Assembly (NCBI RefSeq): GCF_002775205.1
Contig: NC_036453.1
Span: forward strand, 15,251,594-15,315,593
DNA from: Xiphophorus maculatus
Lineage: Eukaryota > Chordata > Actinopteri > Cyprinodontiformes > Poeciliidae
Reading direction: 5' to 3'
Length of the DNA stretch: 64,000 nucleotides
The first letter of the stretch is position 1. Each line of letters starts with the position of its first letter. The translations under genes and the position numbers were made by a program. The notes under the pieces were generated by a model. It saw only the letters and a list, made by a program, of their open reading frames with translations, was not told where the DNA came from and did no database searches. Below, piece after piece: positions 1-12,245 of the stretch.

Positions 1-687
1 GTCTGTAATTAATTGCTCACATTTAAATCTAAAATCATACATTAATTAAATAAGCAACATTTCCAATTCAAGTGTTAAACCGCTGCTAAATTATTGAATA
101 ACTAGAATATGAGCTCAACAACAAAGATATTTAGTTTTTTATTCTTTCTTTTTTATTGCAAACAATTTAAAAAATAAAATAAAAATTATGTTGTTAAAAC
201 CAGAAATGTGCAAATACAAAGGTTCTGACTCAGAACTTCTGTATACAAACCCCCCCACAAAAAACAATTAATTCCGTTACAATTTTTAACAAGTTAAAAT
301 CTATGAAATCCATTAATTTAATTAATAAATTAAAATTATGACCATACATTTAACTTATTCGGACCAAAGCGAGGTCTGAATTATCCTAATGTGGCGATAA
401 ATACATGTGCGTGGCAAAGTACATTCTTGCATATAACACATATAGAGGAACTCTTTCACCCACAAATAGAGGTCAGTGGGGAAAGTGAGGACATTTTCAC
501 GGTCCTCACTTTTCTTGCAGCTTCTAGCTTAGGTAGCTTTAAAGGTAAGCAGTGGATTAAGTTCTGGTTAGGGTTAGTAAGGACTAAACTAGTATTGTGT
601 AGTGTCCAGGTTAGGCACAAATACAGTTAGTAAAATGAATGGAAGTCAATGCAAAGTCCTCAGTTTGTATAGAAGTACATGGATGTG

Positions 688-718
<31 letters not shown>

Positions 719-914
719 TGGTGGGGGTGTGCGCTCACATGTTAAAGTCATCACACAGGAATCTGTTGTTGGAAGGAAACTCTGAGCCTCTCTTCCCTTT
801 AACTCTTCATCATCTGAGAATAATTTAGTGTCTGCAAGATTTTTATGATCATCTTCAGATATTCCACCTTAAATCTCTCTGAGCCTGTGTGTGTGTGTGT
901 GTGTGTGTGTGCAG
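1..914. other. Intron of the ADAMTS gene, partial
   Basis: No exon is recognisable here. The stretch is AT-rich at its start and has two (TG)n microsatellites, about 684-710 and 886-910. The second runs straight into the acceptor AG of the first visible exon, so the polypyrimidine tract is replaced by a TG repeat. The gene's 5' exons (signal peptide, propeptide, metalloprotease) must lie upstream of the window. Confidence 0.7.
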
Positions 915-3900
915 AGGACAAGCGCTGCCGTCTGTACTGTCAGTCCAAGGAGACGGGTGCCGTGGTGTCCATGAACAGAATGGTGCATGATGGGACGCTG
1001 TGTTCCTACGACGATGCCTACAGCGTCTGCGTCCGAGGAGAGTGTGAGGTCTTTATTGTGCTTCAGTTTCCAGGCCTGACTCACATCTTGATCTGTTTTT
1101 TCCTGACTCTTGTTTCTAACTTACTGAGGAATAAAGAGGGAAATAAAAACTCTTGACCCAAGATGAGCCTGAATAATTAGGATTTTATTTTCTTTCAGCC
1201 AGTTGTTGTTTTCCCTGTAATTGACCAATTTGATCATTTTATTGTAGAATTAGTTCCTATTTTCTGAGGTCTTGTCGCTCAGCAGCGTTGCATTGCTCAG
1301 CATTGTTGCATGTCCTCCCCCCCGCAGCATGTGGGATGCGACGGCCAGATCGCCTCGGACCGTCGGGAGGATCAGTGCGGAGTCTGTGGGGGAGACGACT
1401 CCACCTGTAAGATCGTTAAGGGGAACTTCACCCGCAGCACCAGGAAGCTAGGTGACTCACTGATCAGGCACAACATTATGACCACCCACAGCTTCTCCAT
1501 CAGAGAAACCCCGGGGACCAGGTCAGGGGTCAGGGTCTTCAGTCTGACGGGTCTTATGTTCTCTTTGTCCAAGCTGTTCCATCCAATTGTCATGAAAATT
1601 ATAAACTAATGTTTGAAATGTCACAAAAAAACATCAAAGAAACAAACATAAAATGTGAATTTCCATGTTGGTATGGAGTAAATCAACCAGGCTGACATGG
1701 CTCAGATGTTGCTGCTACGTATGGCAGGAATAACAGGAAGTGGAGGTCGCTAACTGGACCAGGGTCCTTAGTGCCTCTGGTAAGGCTCAGACCCACCAGT
1801 GACTGGGAGCGATTGTTACATCTGAACTTACTCAGCTAATGTGTGTCACAAGTCTGTGTAGCGCTGTTAGCTACAGATAACCACTGCTAATGGCAGCTAA
1901 TAGCAGCTAGCAGGAGCTAGAAGCAGCTAACCAATAATATCTCCTGCCTCAGCTATGCTGATGATATTTAGCAGTTTCTCATCACCACCTCCTCAGATGA
2001 AACTGAAAACTTTCTTTCCTGTCTTTCTTTCTTCACTCTGGACAGTTAAAAACATTTTTTAATCTGCTTTTGGTTTTTCTGTCTAGTTTTAGCTTAACTG
2101 TTTAGGACTTTGGAATTTCTAAATCCTGAAGGAATTTGGAATTTAGAAATAAAGTTTTCAATTCTTCAAACTTCGGGTTGTGGACCAACCAGTCTGAGGC
2201 TTCAGGTTCCTCATATGGTCAGGTTCTGACTGCTTGGACTCCAGAACCAAAGCAGACCTTTGGAGTGCTGATGGAGTCTGTGGTTGTAATGTTATAACAG
2301 GTTCATGAATGTCTGAATGATGATTGGCCCCATACTGTAGGTTACCTGAAGATGCTGGAAATCCCCAAAGGAGCCAGGCATCTGGTGATTCAGGAGTTTA
2401 AGGGGAGCCCTCACACCCTGGGTAGGTGGACTAAAGACGCTTTCGGTCGGCCAATGACTCAGGAACAAAGTTGATCTAGTTTTACGTTGCAGCCGTGAAG
2501 AACCAGGAGACGGATCACTTCTTCCTCAACGATGAACATGAGATTCCTGAGAGCCGGGTGGTGATAGAGAAGGGAGTGGTGTGGCAGTACAACAAGACTG
2601 GTGAGCAGGAGGCGCTGCACAGCGACGGGCCGCTGAAGTACGGCGTCATACTCATGGTCAGTCCAAAGAAGGACCGGTGCAATACTGCCAATGGTTCTGA
2701 AAGGCCCAGAAGAGCCAACCTCCTCCTTTCTCTGCTGTTCAGGTCCGTTCTCACCTGGACTCCAAGGTAACGGTGTCTTACAGCTACATCATTCAGGACT
2801 ACATCCGCTCCTCTCTTGAGTCCAACCTGGTGCAGGAGGAAGCTGTGGTCTATGAGTGGGCCCTGAAGAAGTGGTCCCACTGTTCCCAGCAATGCGGTGG
2901 AGGTATGTCCTGGCCAGCAGGTGTCCAGTCTACAGTGACCCTCCTGGGACTAAAGGTCAGCGTCTGTTGTAGGGACGCAGTACACCCGGTTTGGCTGCAG
3001 GAGGAAGGCTGACGGGAAAATGGTGGAGAGGGTCTACTGCTCCGACATCAACAAGCCCAGACCCATCAGCCGCAAGTGCAATGCCGAGAGCTGCAGATCT
3101 CCACAGTAACTCATGCAGATGACCACAGAAACCCAACATGACCAATCCGTCTGGTCAGCAGCAGCAGGCTAACATTTGGCTCTTCCACCAGGTGGGTGAC
3201 TGGGGACTGGGAGGCCTGCAGCGCCTCCTGTGGGCAGACAGGGTGGCAGCGCCGCTGGGTGAGCTGCCAGCAGGAGTCCAGCAGTGGGAAGCAGCGCCGC
3301 TCAGTGAACAGCAAGCTCTGTGGCGATGACCGGCCAGAGGCCAAGCAGACCTGCAACCGGTTCCTCTGCCCCGCTGGTTGGAGGACCGGGCCCTGGACCG
3401 CGGTGAGGACATGGCTACAGGACCGCGTCTGACCCGTTTCTCCTCAAACTCTTAAAGCTTCCTTTCTGTTCTCGAGACCAAATTCCTTCAGACTTCCAGT
3501 TTCTTCCTTTATTCTGGTTTTAATTTGAATGTTGTTAAGGATTTTTACATGCTTCCCTTCACTAAGGTTCACATTTCTCTGTGGAACAGTTGTTCATGCA
3601 CCCTCGGCCTTCCTTCTTACAGCTCATATAGCTGCTAACTTCCTGTTTCCTCAGACAAGTCGAATGCCAGCGGGTCACTGGTTCTGGTCCAGCGGGTGAC
3701 TGGTCCAAGTCCGGCGGTCTGTTTAGAGTCTAACTACCATGAATGTGTTCACAGTGTTCGGCCTCCTGTGGAAACGGGACTCAGGACCGTCAGGTTGCGT
3801 GTTTGAATCCTGAAGGCTCACCTGGAAACTGCAGCGATCTGCAGCCAATAGCAGCGCGCCCTTGTCAGGCCCCGCCCTGCAACGGTAGGCCTTGACCAAT

Positions 3901-5876
3901 AAGCAGGTCTCTCGGCTGCAGCCAATCAACCGTTGACGGTGTGTTTCCTTCCCAGGAGACCCGAAGAATGCCATCATCCTATGGCTGTCCAGGTCCAACC
4001 CCAGCTTCCCGGCTCCACAGACATCTCCCAGTAAGAACCTGCTAATCCGTCTCCATCTTCTGACCCGTTAGACCGACGTCTCCTCGTTTGTCCTCTTTAT
4101 GCCAACAACTAAACCGGTCAGAACCATCAGCCACGTCCAACTGGACCTTTGGAGCGTTGCCTATGTAGCAGAGGGGTCGTCTCTCTGACCAGAACCGATT
4201 ATTGTTGTTGGTGTCTGTCTCACTGGGTCAGACTGGCATTAGCATTGCCCAATCTTTGAGGGTTCCGGCGGTTCTGTAGAACTTCTTGGACTGCTTAGAT
4301 CTCCCAGAACTTTCTTGATCCCTCTGTGTCTGCAGGGCAGCGTTGCCGTGGCGACCGCTCTGTCTTCTGCCGGATGGAGGCGCTGAGTCGGTACTGTTCG
4401 ATCCCTGGATACAGACAGATGTGCTGCAAGTCCTGCAGCGAGAGGAACGCCAGCAACTCTGATGGGTTCAATAACTTCACCAACTCCAGCAACTTCACTA
4501 ACTCCAGCAACTTCACCAATTCCAGCAACTTCACCAATTCCAGCAACTTCACCAACTCCAGCAACTTCACCAAATCCAGCAACTTCATCAATTCCAGCAA
4601 CTTCACCAACACCAGCAACTCCAGCAGCCAGAGTCCCACTGACTCCCCAGCAAACAACAGCAGGTCAGTAAAGTAATGAATACAGTTTTAAGACATAAAA
4701 TACACACTGATGTAAAACCCACTGAGACCGTGTCGGACCAGGTCTAACCAGATCAAACTGGTTCAAAATTAGTCGAAACGAGCCAGAATGTTCTGATTGT
4801 TATGAATCAGTTGTCTTCTTTATGATTGCATGACATATCTGCTGAATCAACAATTTAGCTGCAAACTTTTATTTATTTATTTTGTTTTCCTCACATTTTT
4901 CTTCTTCAAACGTTCAAAGGATTTATTGGACCAAACTCAGAAGACCATACCAAACAATTCATACCAAAGAGCAACTACTACAACTGTTTGGTATTAGCCC
5001 TAGCAAACAGCTAATACCAAACGGCTAACAGCCAGGGGTCTATATCAAACAGCTAATACCAAACAGCTATACAAAATGGCTAATACCAAACAGCTATACA
5101 AAATGGCTAATAGCAAACGGCTAATACCAAGCTACTTCTACCAAATGTCTTGCGCCTACATGGAGTAGAGAAGCCAATGTTTCAGAGCTCATACCTATTT
5201 TGATGTGAAATTTGTGCCTTTGTCTTCTAGTTCCTGGGAGTTGACTGAAATGATGATGTCGGTGACCTCGTCTACCTCATCGGTTGGTGATGTAATCAGT
5301 GATGTCACCAACACACCAACCCCTACAAGCAAGAGCAGCACCGACTTTGTCTATGTGGACTACGACTACGAGTTTCAGACGTACGTCGACAAAACGGCTG
5401 TTTTTCCAGCTACCACAGCTGCCGCAATTACTGCGGTTACCATGGTTACCACGGTTACCTCCACAGCTGGAACTACGACAGCACGGCCGATAGGAACCAC
5501 TCCAGAGTATCTGCTGAGCAGGAGAACCGCCCCGGTGTCCGTGGTTACGGTTGATCAGAACCAGACAGCGCCACCAATCAGAACCTCCGAACACACTGCC
5601 ACAGCACCAGTTGTGCCGGCACTGGCCTCCAGGGAGAAGAACTCGGTGGATGAGGTCCAGTACCGGGTGGTTGGAGCGGACGGTACCACCAGAAACCAGC
5701 AGAACCTCTTCGTTCCCCGAGTGCTGCCTTTCCACGAACGGACTCAGAACCAGCGCATCCAGCAGCTTCTGAAGGAGAGGCAGCTGCAGAACCTTCTGAG
5801 GCTGGAAGAACGGACCAGGGCGAGGCGGAACCTCCTGGCCCAGCAGAACCAGACCAGGGCAAGGTGGAGGGACTGA
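915..5876 (+). CDS. adamts2: ADAMTS2/3/14-type procollagen N-proteinase, 3' exons
   Basis: Secreted zinc metalloprotease family that removes the N-propeptide of fibrillar collagens; only the C-terminal half is here. Exons read: 915-1048, 1328-1451, 2341-2421, 2493-2656, 2743-2902, 2973-3105, 3192-3402, 3755-3884, 3956-4030, 4336-4663, 5231-5876. The order is Cys-rich domain ([11 protein letters not shown] at about 1376-1410), spacer, the [20 protein letters not shown] start of a thrombospondin-1 repeat, two more TSP1 repeats (WEACSASCG, then [10 protein letters not shown]), a PLAC domain ([16 protein letters not shown]), then a low-complexity tail ending with a basic helix holding TQNQRIQ, which matches the TRNQRIQ end of ADAMTS2. 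The chromosome-5q neighbours favour adamts2, but adamts14 or adamts3 are possible. A likely polyadenylation signal AATAAA lies at 6067-6072. An 18-bp repeat in exon 4336-4663 encodes stacked N-glycosylation sequons. Confidence 0.85.
1855..1940. repeat. GCTAA/AGCTAG-rich microrepeat in an intron
   Basis: About ten degenerate copies of the words gctaa, agctaa and agctag follow each other. The same word family builds larger minisatellites elsewhere in the window (4970-5135, 29650-31410, 40090-40430). Confidence 0.5.
4473..4616 (+). repeat. Coding 18-bp minisatellite, 8 units of Asn-Phe-Thr-Asn-Ser-Ser
   Basis: Eight 18-bp units lie in frame after the PLAC domain. Six read NFTNSS or a close variant with intact sequons; one has Lys at the fourth position and one has Ile in place of Thr. 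Each standard unit carries two N-X-S/T sequons, so about 15 N-glycosylation sites are stacked within roughly 50 residues. The unit length is a multiple of three, so copy-number change would not break the frame. Confidence 0.9.
4970..5135. repeat. Intronic tandem repeat based on 'agctaataccaaac'
   Basis: Irregular repeat of the words agctaataccaaac and agctatacaaaatggc within the last ADAMTS intron (4664-5230). The rest of that intron shows nothing else recognisable. Confidence 0.7.
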
Positions 5877-7457
5877 CCCAGTTCTGTTGGGCTTAATAAT
5901 ATCAGTCAATGAGAAACAGAAACTGACAGAAACTCCTCGATCTTTGTTTCTCTGAGCTTAAAGCAAAGTTACTCTATCAGGCATGAACGACCAGAACCGG
6001 GCTGCAGAATGCTCCGGTTCTGTTGGGTTTTATACTCATGCTGTTTGTACCAACTAATCCTGTCTTAATAAAGCAAAGTCTCTTCCAGCTTCTGATGTCA
6101 TCATGACTCATCAACATCTGGATCGCCTCAGTCCGTCTGAGTGTCCCACAGTCCGCCAAGGTTTCTAGAGAAGAGTTTTTCTCCTTCAATCCTTCCTAGC
6201 AGCCAGACTGGTTCAGGGTTATGACCTTTAACCTGCGGGATGTTTGGTCAGCTCTCTTAGCTTCACGCTCTGACCTCTGACCTTGGAGCAAGTGCTGACT
6301 TCAACCCAAATCACCAGGTTCTTGTCCCGTCTCAGGTCCTGGTGTTGCCATGGTAAGTGTTTCCCGGGCAGGTTCTCCGGGAGCCAACCTGCAGGTTCTG
6401 GAAAGTGCTGCAGATCCAGAATCGGTCCCTGCTTCCAGAACCACCTGATGCCAGTCAGTGAATCAGCCACCAACTGAGACAGGAAGCAGGGAAGGCCTAA
6501 AGCAGGCAGGGCAGGAGGACCAGGGAACATGCAGATCCTGCTGCTCCAGGATCTGCATGTTCTGGTTCTGGTTCTGTTTCCAGACCAGAACCATACCCAG
6601 GACTTAGCCTGGCCCTGCAGAATGAGGCGGTTCTGATTTGGTTTTCCGGTCCTGACTGGGTTAGGCACCGCCCCATGGTGAGCAACTTTTAAGCAACACG
6701 TTTAACTGATTAGCTTAGCGGTTACGTGGTCCATGAAGGCGTTGACCGATCAGAAAGCCCGGTCTGTTAGTGCGGTTCTGATCCAGAACAACATGGCAAC
6801 ATGGTTTGTTGTTCAGATAGATGAGAACAGTTTTTCTCTGGATGAAGAAATAAAACCATAACTATCTTCAGCACATATTTCAGGTCTTATTTTTATTACT
6901 TTTTCACTGATTTGATATCAGCCATATTTTCTCTCAGTTCTGATTCTGGTATATTAATTTGCTAAATGACTTCTCTGGATAATAACCTGAACATGATCCG
7001 TAACACTATAAGATATAAAACTTTCACACAATATAGAGAAAGAATCAGAATGCTCCAATTATCATAAAAGTCACTGATGTAACTATTGAATCGCTGTTTT
7101 TTCCCCATTAATCATAACAAATCCTGAATTTTAACAGCTCTACACTTCTCTTCACTCTGTGATAAAGAACTAGCAGGTGAGCGCCCTCTGGCGGCCAGTA
7201 GTTTATCTGTGATCAACTTTTCAGTCTGCTATCTTTAATGGCTTAAATATTTTCAGTTTGATGTCAGGTATAGCTGTACAGAGTTGGGAAGATGCTGCAA
7301 TTTGACTTCCTGTGAAAGGTTGTGCGTTTATTTACGCAGCCTGATCCTGTGTCAGGACAAACCCAGGGAGAAACACGCCCATATGAGGAGCCTGTCAGAA
7401 TTCACCCGGGGCTGAAACAACCCACAGCTCGTCCTTGACAGACGAGAAGAAGCCAAG
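5877..7457. other. adamts 3' UTR and intergenic region to ndufa2
   Basis: Contains the likely adamts polyadenylation signal (6067-6072), a hairpin at 6525-6562 and many copies of the GGTTCTG word. No further gene is seen. The last 150 bp before the ndufa2 start are GC-richer and include the probable ndufa2 promoter. Confidence 0.6.
6525..6562. repeat. Perfect hairpin, 16-bp arms, 6-nt loop
   Basis: Arms 6525-6540 and 6547-6562 are perfect reverse complements (gaacatgcagatcctg and its complement) around the loop ctgctc. The flanks ccag and ctgg continue the symmetry after a 2-base bulge. Confidence 0.9.
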
Positions 7458-10400
7458 ATGGCGGCCGCCGCAGCGAGAAGCCTAAGCTCCAATTTGGCTA
7501 AAAACCTCCGAGAGATCCGCCTCCACCTCTGCCAGAGCTCAGCAGCCAGCCAGGGGGCCAGGTGAGCGGGGAGCCGGGGCCGGGGAGGTTCTCCGGTTCA
7601 TACCGAGGCTAACTGCTGCTAACCGGGGCTAGCTAATGCTAACTGATGCTCACAGGGGGTACCTTCTCCCTGGTTCTGAATATTATTCTCAGTGTTGACC
7701 AGGGTTGGTCTCCACCTACCGCATTCTGCGGCCCAGAGACGGAATGAACGGAACAAGAACCTTCCTGGTTCTCTCCGGGTCAGCAGATTCTACTGAGGTC
7801 CAGTTTATTGGCGGTTCTGTCCCGGTCTGTCAATCCCAGAAGAGTGACCAACTGTTAGTGGGTCGACGGTTCTGCTGATTGGGTCACTGAGCTGAAGAGA
7901 ACCGGGTCCAGTTCAGAACTACTGCAGCTCCAGAGCCGCACCCTGTAATGGGTTGTAGTCCTCTGCTCACCTGGACCAGGTGGACCAGGTGTCTCTGTCC
8001 TTGTGGTGTGTTTAGGGGTAATTGGTTTCCTCAGACTCCAACAAACCAGTCGCTGACCATCAGTCTACCTGGTTATCACCTGGTTATTATCTACAGGTGC
8101 TAGTCAAAAAATTAGAATATCATGACAAAGTAATTCCCTGTAAAAAGTAAAATTTGTATGTTTCATTACTCAACTAATGAAAACTCCAAATTCAGCATCT
8201 CAGAAAATTTGAATATTGGGGAAAGGTTAAATATTGAAGACCCCTGATGCTACACTCTAATCAGCTAATTAACACCAAACACCTGTAGATCTGACCTGAC
8301 AGTTGTCTAAAAGATGACCTTTGACACCTTGTACAAGAAGGCAAGACACAAAGGTCATTGCTAAAGAGGCTGGCTGTCCGCTGAGCTCCGAGTTCAAACA
8401 CATTCATAGGGAAGGAAACGATGTGGCAGAAAAAAAATGGACAATCATAATAACCTCACCCTGCAGAGGACTGTGAAACAAACCCATTTAAAAATGTGGA
8501 GAAGATTCACAAAGAGTGGACTGCAGCTGGAGTCGGTGCTTTAAGAACCACCAGGCACAGATATAGACATGGATTGCAGCTGTTTCATTCCTTGTGTCAA
8601 ACCTGAACCAGAGACGGCATCAGAAACGTCTCACCTGGACTGAAGACAAACAGGTCTGGAGGAAGAGCGGAGAGGAGAGGCAGAATCCAAATTGCTTGAG
8701 GTCCAGTGAAAGTTTCCAAAGTCAGTAATGTTTTGGGTGCCATGTCATCTGCTGGTGTTGGTCCACTGTGTTTTCTGAGGTCAAAAGTCAACGCAGCCAC
8801 CTACCAGGAAGCTTTAGAGAACTTCCTGATTCTCACCAACTTTATGCAGATTTAATTTTCCAGCATGACTTGGCACCTGCACACGGTGCCAAAGCTATTA
8901 GTACCTGATTTAACGATCATGGTGTCCCTGTTCTTAATTGGCCAGCAAACGCTCCTGACCTTAACTCCATAGAAAATCTCTGGCGTATTGTGAAGAGGAC
9001 GATGTGATACACCAGACACAACAATTCAGAAGAGCTGATGGCCACCATCAGGACAACCTGGGCTCTCATAACAGCTGAGTAGTGCCACAGACTGATCGAC
9101 TCCGTTGCTGCAGTAATCTGGGCAAAAGGAGCCCCAACTAAGTACTGAGTGCTGAACATGTTCATACTTTTCATCTTCATACTTTCAGTGTGCCAACATT
9201 TCTAAAAATGCTTTTTTAATATTGGTCTTAAGTAATATTAACATTTTCTGAGGTACTGAATTTGGAGTTTTCATTAGTCGCGAGTTTTAATCATTTAATC
9301 ATCAACATTAAAAGAAAAAAATCATTTGAAATATATCAGTCTGAGTGTAAAGAATGAATATAATATACAAGTTTCACTTTTTGAAAGGAATTACTGATTT
9401 AACTTTTTCATGATAATCAAATTTTTTGACCAGCACTGCTATTATTACCTATGAATGAATGATAATAATAACCCATAAACTGAGGGAAATTCACATGGCT
9501 ATTACCATGTGAATTATTTTTTTTTATCTAGAAATTATCTAGTTATCAGCTGGTTATTATCTGGTTAATTCCTGGTTAGTTGGTTATCTAGTTATTATGT
9601 AGTTATCACTTGGTCTTTACCTAGTTATCTAGAAGACTGAGCAGAGGAGAGCCCACTTGTCCTATAGGGACACACCCTAATGGATTCATCCTGGATTTAT
9701 TTGGATTCATAATAACAGGATTTCTGCTGTTTGGAGTTGGCGGATATTGGCACATCAATAAATTTGTGATGGACTGATCCGAACCAGTGAACACTCAGAC
9801 TGACATGCTGTGGGACAGAGACGCGATTCTTTCGCAGGCAAGCTTTAGATGCTAAAACTCACTAGCGGCCTGGAATCCATCTTGGAGAAGTTGTTAGTTT
9901 CAGCCCAATGGGACGACCACGCTAATTTGGATGATTGGAGATGAGAGATGTACCTGTTGAGATTTTAGGGCAGATGGAAATTTTAATTCTGCCCGATCTA
10001 AAGACAATAGTTTATTCTGAATCTAGCTCCCTGTGGCCTTGGCTGGCTGACTATCTCAAATCTCCTGGAGTTTATCTAAACAAGTTGCTCTTTCCAATCT
10101 CCTCTCCCCTTCTGAGTGACAACCGTGGAGTCATATGGCAGGACTCAAGGACTTGCTCTGAGATAATACCACCTTATCAGAAACTGTTTTTTGCAAGGGA
10201 GAGCAGGCTGCACAAAATTCATGGTCAAACTGCACACACATTACATTGTTACAGATACATTTCCCTGACATCTCTGCCTTTGCTGGCCATGTCTTGAATG
10301 TTGCTACTTGTACTGTCTTTCCCTGATGTGTTGGTTCTTGCCCTGTTTGTATGTCTAGTTTATTACTTCTAGAAATTGTGCAGTACTCACTATTTAGACC

Positions 10401-11049
10401 AATATTATACTTTTTAGATTATTATGCAGAGAAATTCCTGTTAGTTTTTCCATGGAAACTCTTTCTAGCTTTTAAATTATGGAATACTTATAATTATCTT
10501 GCAACCCAGAAAAGGCATTAGAACAAACTTAGAATCCAGAAAACCAACTTCCAGAACAGGAACATTTAGTTTGCTATTTCCTTTGGTTTATTTTGTTTGT
10601 ATTTCCTTCTAATTCATGTAAAGCACTTTGAACTGTCTTGTTGCTGAAAATGTGCTAAATAATATTACCTTACCTTACGTTACCTGGTTATTACATTGTT
10701 ATTACCTGGTTATCACCTGGTTACAGACCCCCTGGTTGCCACGGCGCCCCATGATGATTGTGTTTGGTGTTTCAGGAACTTTGTGGAGCAGAAGTACGTG
10801 GCCCTGAAGAAGGCCAACCCAGACCTCCCCATCCTGATCCGGGAATGTTCTGGAGTCCAGGCCCGGCTCTGGGCCCGATACGGTGAGTAGACGAGGATCT
10901 GCGGAGGTCTCACTCTGCTGCATTAAGCTCAACCTGGCCTGATGTGTTTGTGCTCAGATTTTGGGAAGGAGAGGAGCATCTCTGTGGATAACATGTCAGC
11001 TGACCAGGTGGCCACCGCCCTGCAGACTCTGGCCCAGTCCAAACATTAA
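7458..11049 (+). CDS. ndufa2: NADH:ubiquinone oxidoreductase subunit A2 (B8)
   Basis: Accessory subunit of mitochondrial complex I with a thioredoxin-like fold; it sits in the matrix arm. Three coding exons: 7458-7561, 10776-10882, 10958-11049, giving 100 residues, the usual length. Exon 1 begins [20 protein letters not shown], as in the vertebrate protein; exon 2 reads [20 protein letters not shown], exon 3 ends with LQTLAQSKH. The start is the first ATG, in an aagATGG context after a GC-rich leader. A polyadenylation signal lies at 11110-11115. Intron 1 (7562-10775) is unusually long because it holds a Tc1-type transposon (8092-9441) and a second unclassified repeat (about 9790-10665). The gene is followed in tandem by ik, its near neighbour on human 5q31. 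Confidence 0.96.
8092..9441 (+). mobile_element. Tc1/mariner-type DNA transposon, degenerate
   Basis: Flanked by TA at 8092-8093 and 9440-9441, the target duplication of this superfamily. The ends are inverted repeats: GTGCTAGTCAAAAAATTAGA at the left, and GTGCTGGTCAAAAAATTTGA read from the right. Similarity of the arms continues inward for more than 100 bp (the word AACTCCAAATTCAG near 8184 reappears inverted near 9260). The interior is relic transposase: 8337-8480 resembles the helix-turn-helix region, and around 8955-9000 it reads in pieces as PNSPDLNxIENLW-like sequence. Many stops and frame changes; no intact transposase. It lies in ndufa2 intron 1 in the same orientation as the gene. 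Confidence 0.85.
9488..9515. repeat. Perfect hairpin, 11-bp arms, 6-nt loop
   Basis: Arms 9488-9498 (aattcacatgg) and 9505-9515 are perfect reverse complements around ctatta. It lies just outside the Tc1 element, in a stretch rich in the word ggttattatctagtt. Confidence 0.85.
9790..10665 (+). mobile_element. Unclassified repeat with a retroposon-like 3' tail
   Basis: The 3' end (about 10590-10665) reads gtaaagcactttgaactgtc followed by ttgttgctgaaaatgtgcta, a tail very common at the 3' ends of fish non-LTR elements. It is followed by a short ttacctta microrepeat. Upstream, 9935-10297 is an open frame of 120 codons without a domain I recognise. The left boundary is a guess; no target duplication was found. 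It may be a 5'-truncated LINE or a chimera. Confidence 0.4.
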
Positions 11050-12245
11050 GCCCCGCCCCCTCTGAGCCAGCTCTACTTTCTCTATTTTCTCTGTAAATGT
11101 GTTGATATGAATAAAGACTCTTGATTCCACAGCTGTGTGTTTACTGGGAGGACTGGGAGGAGTGGTCCAGATTGGTTCATGATGAACGGGTCAGAACCAG
11201 AACATCTCAGATTCACTCTTTATGATTTCATAAAACTAATTTCAAAGATTGTTTGTTTTATTGAAATAAAATCCTGTAAGATGTTCAGTTTATTCATAAA
11301 TAACCCAAATAAGAAAAAAATGTCTTGTGTTTTCTCTAAGTCAGATTTTAATGTCTGAGTGAAAATAAAAAATGTTGAACGTCAGGAGAGCCCTGGATGA
11401 TTCACAGCAGACCTCCATCTGTGTGAATGAGACCGACAGCTTCACTCCGCACTTTATAGATTTTATACTAAAACTCATCCAGAGATTCATAAGGTAGAAC
11501 AAAATAGATCAAATTAAACATGCATCTCAGTTTTTAAGCAGGAAAATTAGGATCTTTTTTTTTTTTTGGCACATTGTCCACACAAACAAAAAAAAATCTG
11601 AATATGGTTCTGCTTTGCTTTCAGCACAATACAACATTTAATACATAAAGATTATACATAAAAAGAGCCAGAAAATACATGTGCTTTCTATGTTTAGTTG
11701 CTTTATTTTATGGTTATTGTAGCTGAACGTCAGAGGTCGTTTATTAGATAATTGAGAGAACTGAAGCAGCAGCAGAACCTCCGGCTGGTCCTGGAGAACC
11801 TTCAGCAGAAGAAGCTGCAGTGACTTCTCCAGCCTGCAGGGGGCTGTGTTACCCTGCCCAGTCTGACGGGAAGAAAGCCCTAAACTGGTATTTAAAATAA
11901 ATTTAATTTCTACATAATCCGTGTCAAATCTTAGCTCTTTATTTTCTTTCATTATTTTATTTTCTTTCATCATGTTCACATTTCTAGTGTCTGTGCCCGT
12001 TGGTGCGCTGCTTTAAGCCTCCTGCTGGGGTCGCTGTCTGAATGAAACGGCAGGAAGTGACGCCAGTGCACCTCTACACAGCTTCAGACAAACACAACAA
12101 ACGGAGCAGCGGAGAAAATCATCTTCAACCTACAGAGAAACACTCAAACACTGAGACTTATACCGTCCCACAGCCGGGATAAAGCTCCTGTCAGCCCGGA
12201 GCAGAAAACCAGAAGCCCGCAGCGGAGAACCAGAGACCCGCAGAG
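11050..12245. other. Intergenic region, ndufa2 to ik
   Basis: Holds the ndufa2 polyadenylation signal (11110-11115), an AT-rich stretch and, from about 12000 on, the ik promoter and 5' UTR, which become GC-richer up to the ATG at 12246. No other gene or mobile element is recognised. Confidence 0.6.

Noticed and set aside
5277-5909. A long minus-strand open frame opposite the last ADAMTS exon
   Set aside because: The plus strand matches the ADAMTS2 tail and has an acceptor; the minus frame is Gly/Ser/Cys-rich without any domain.
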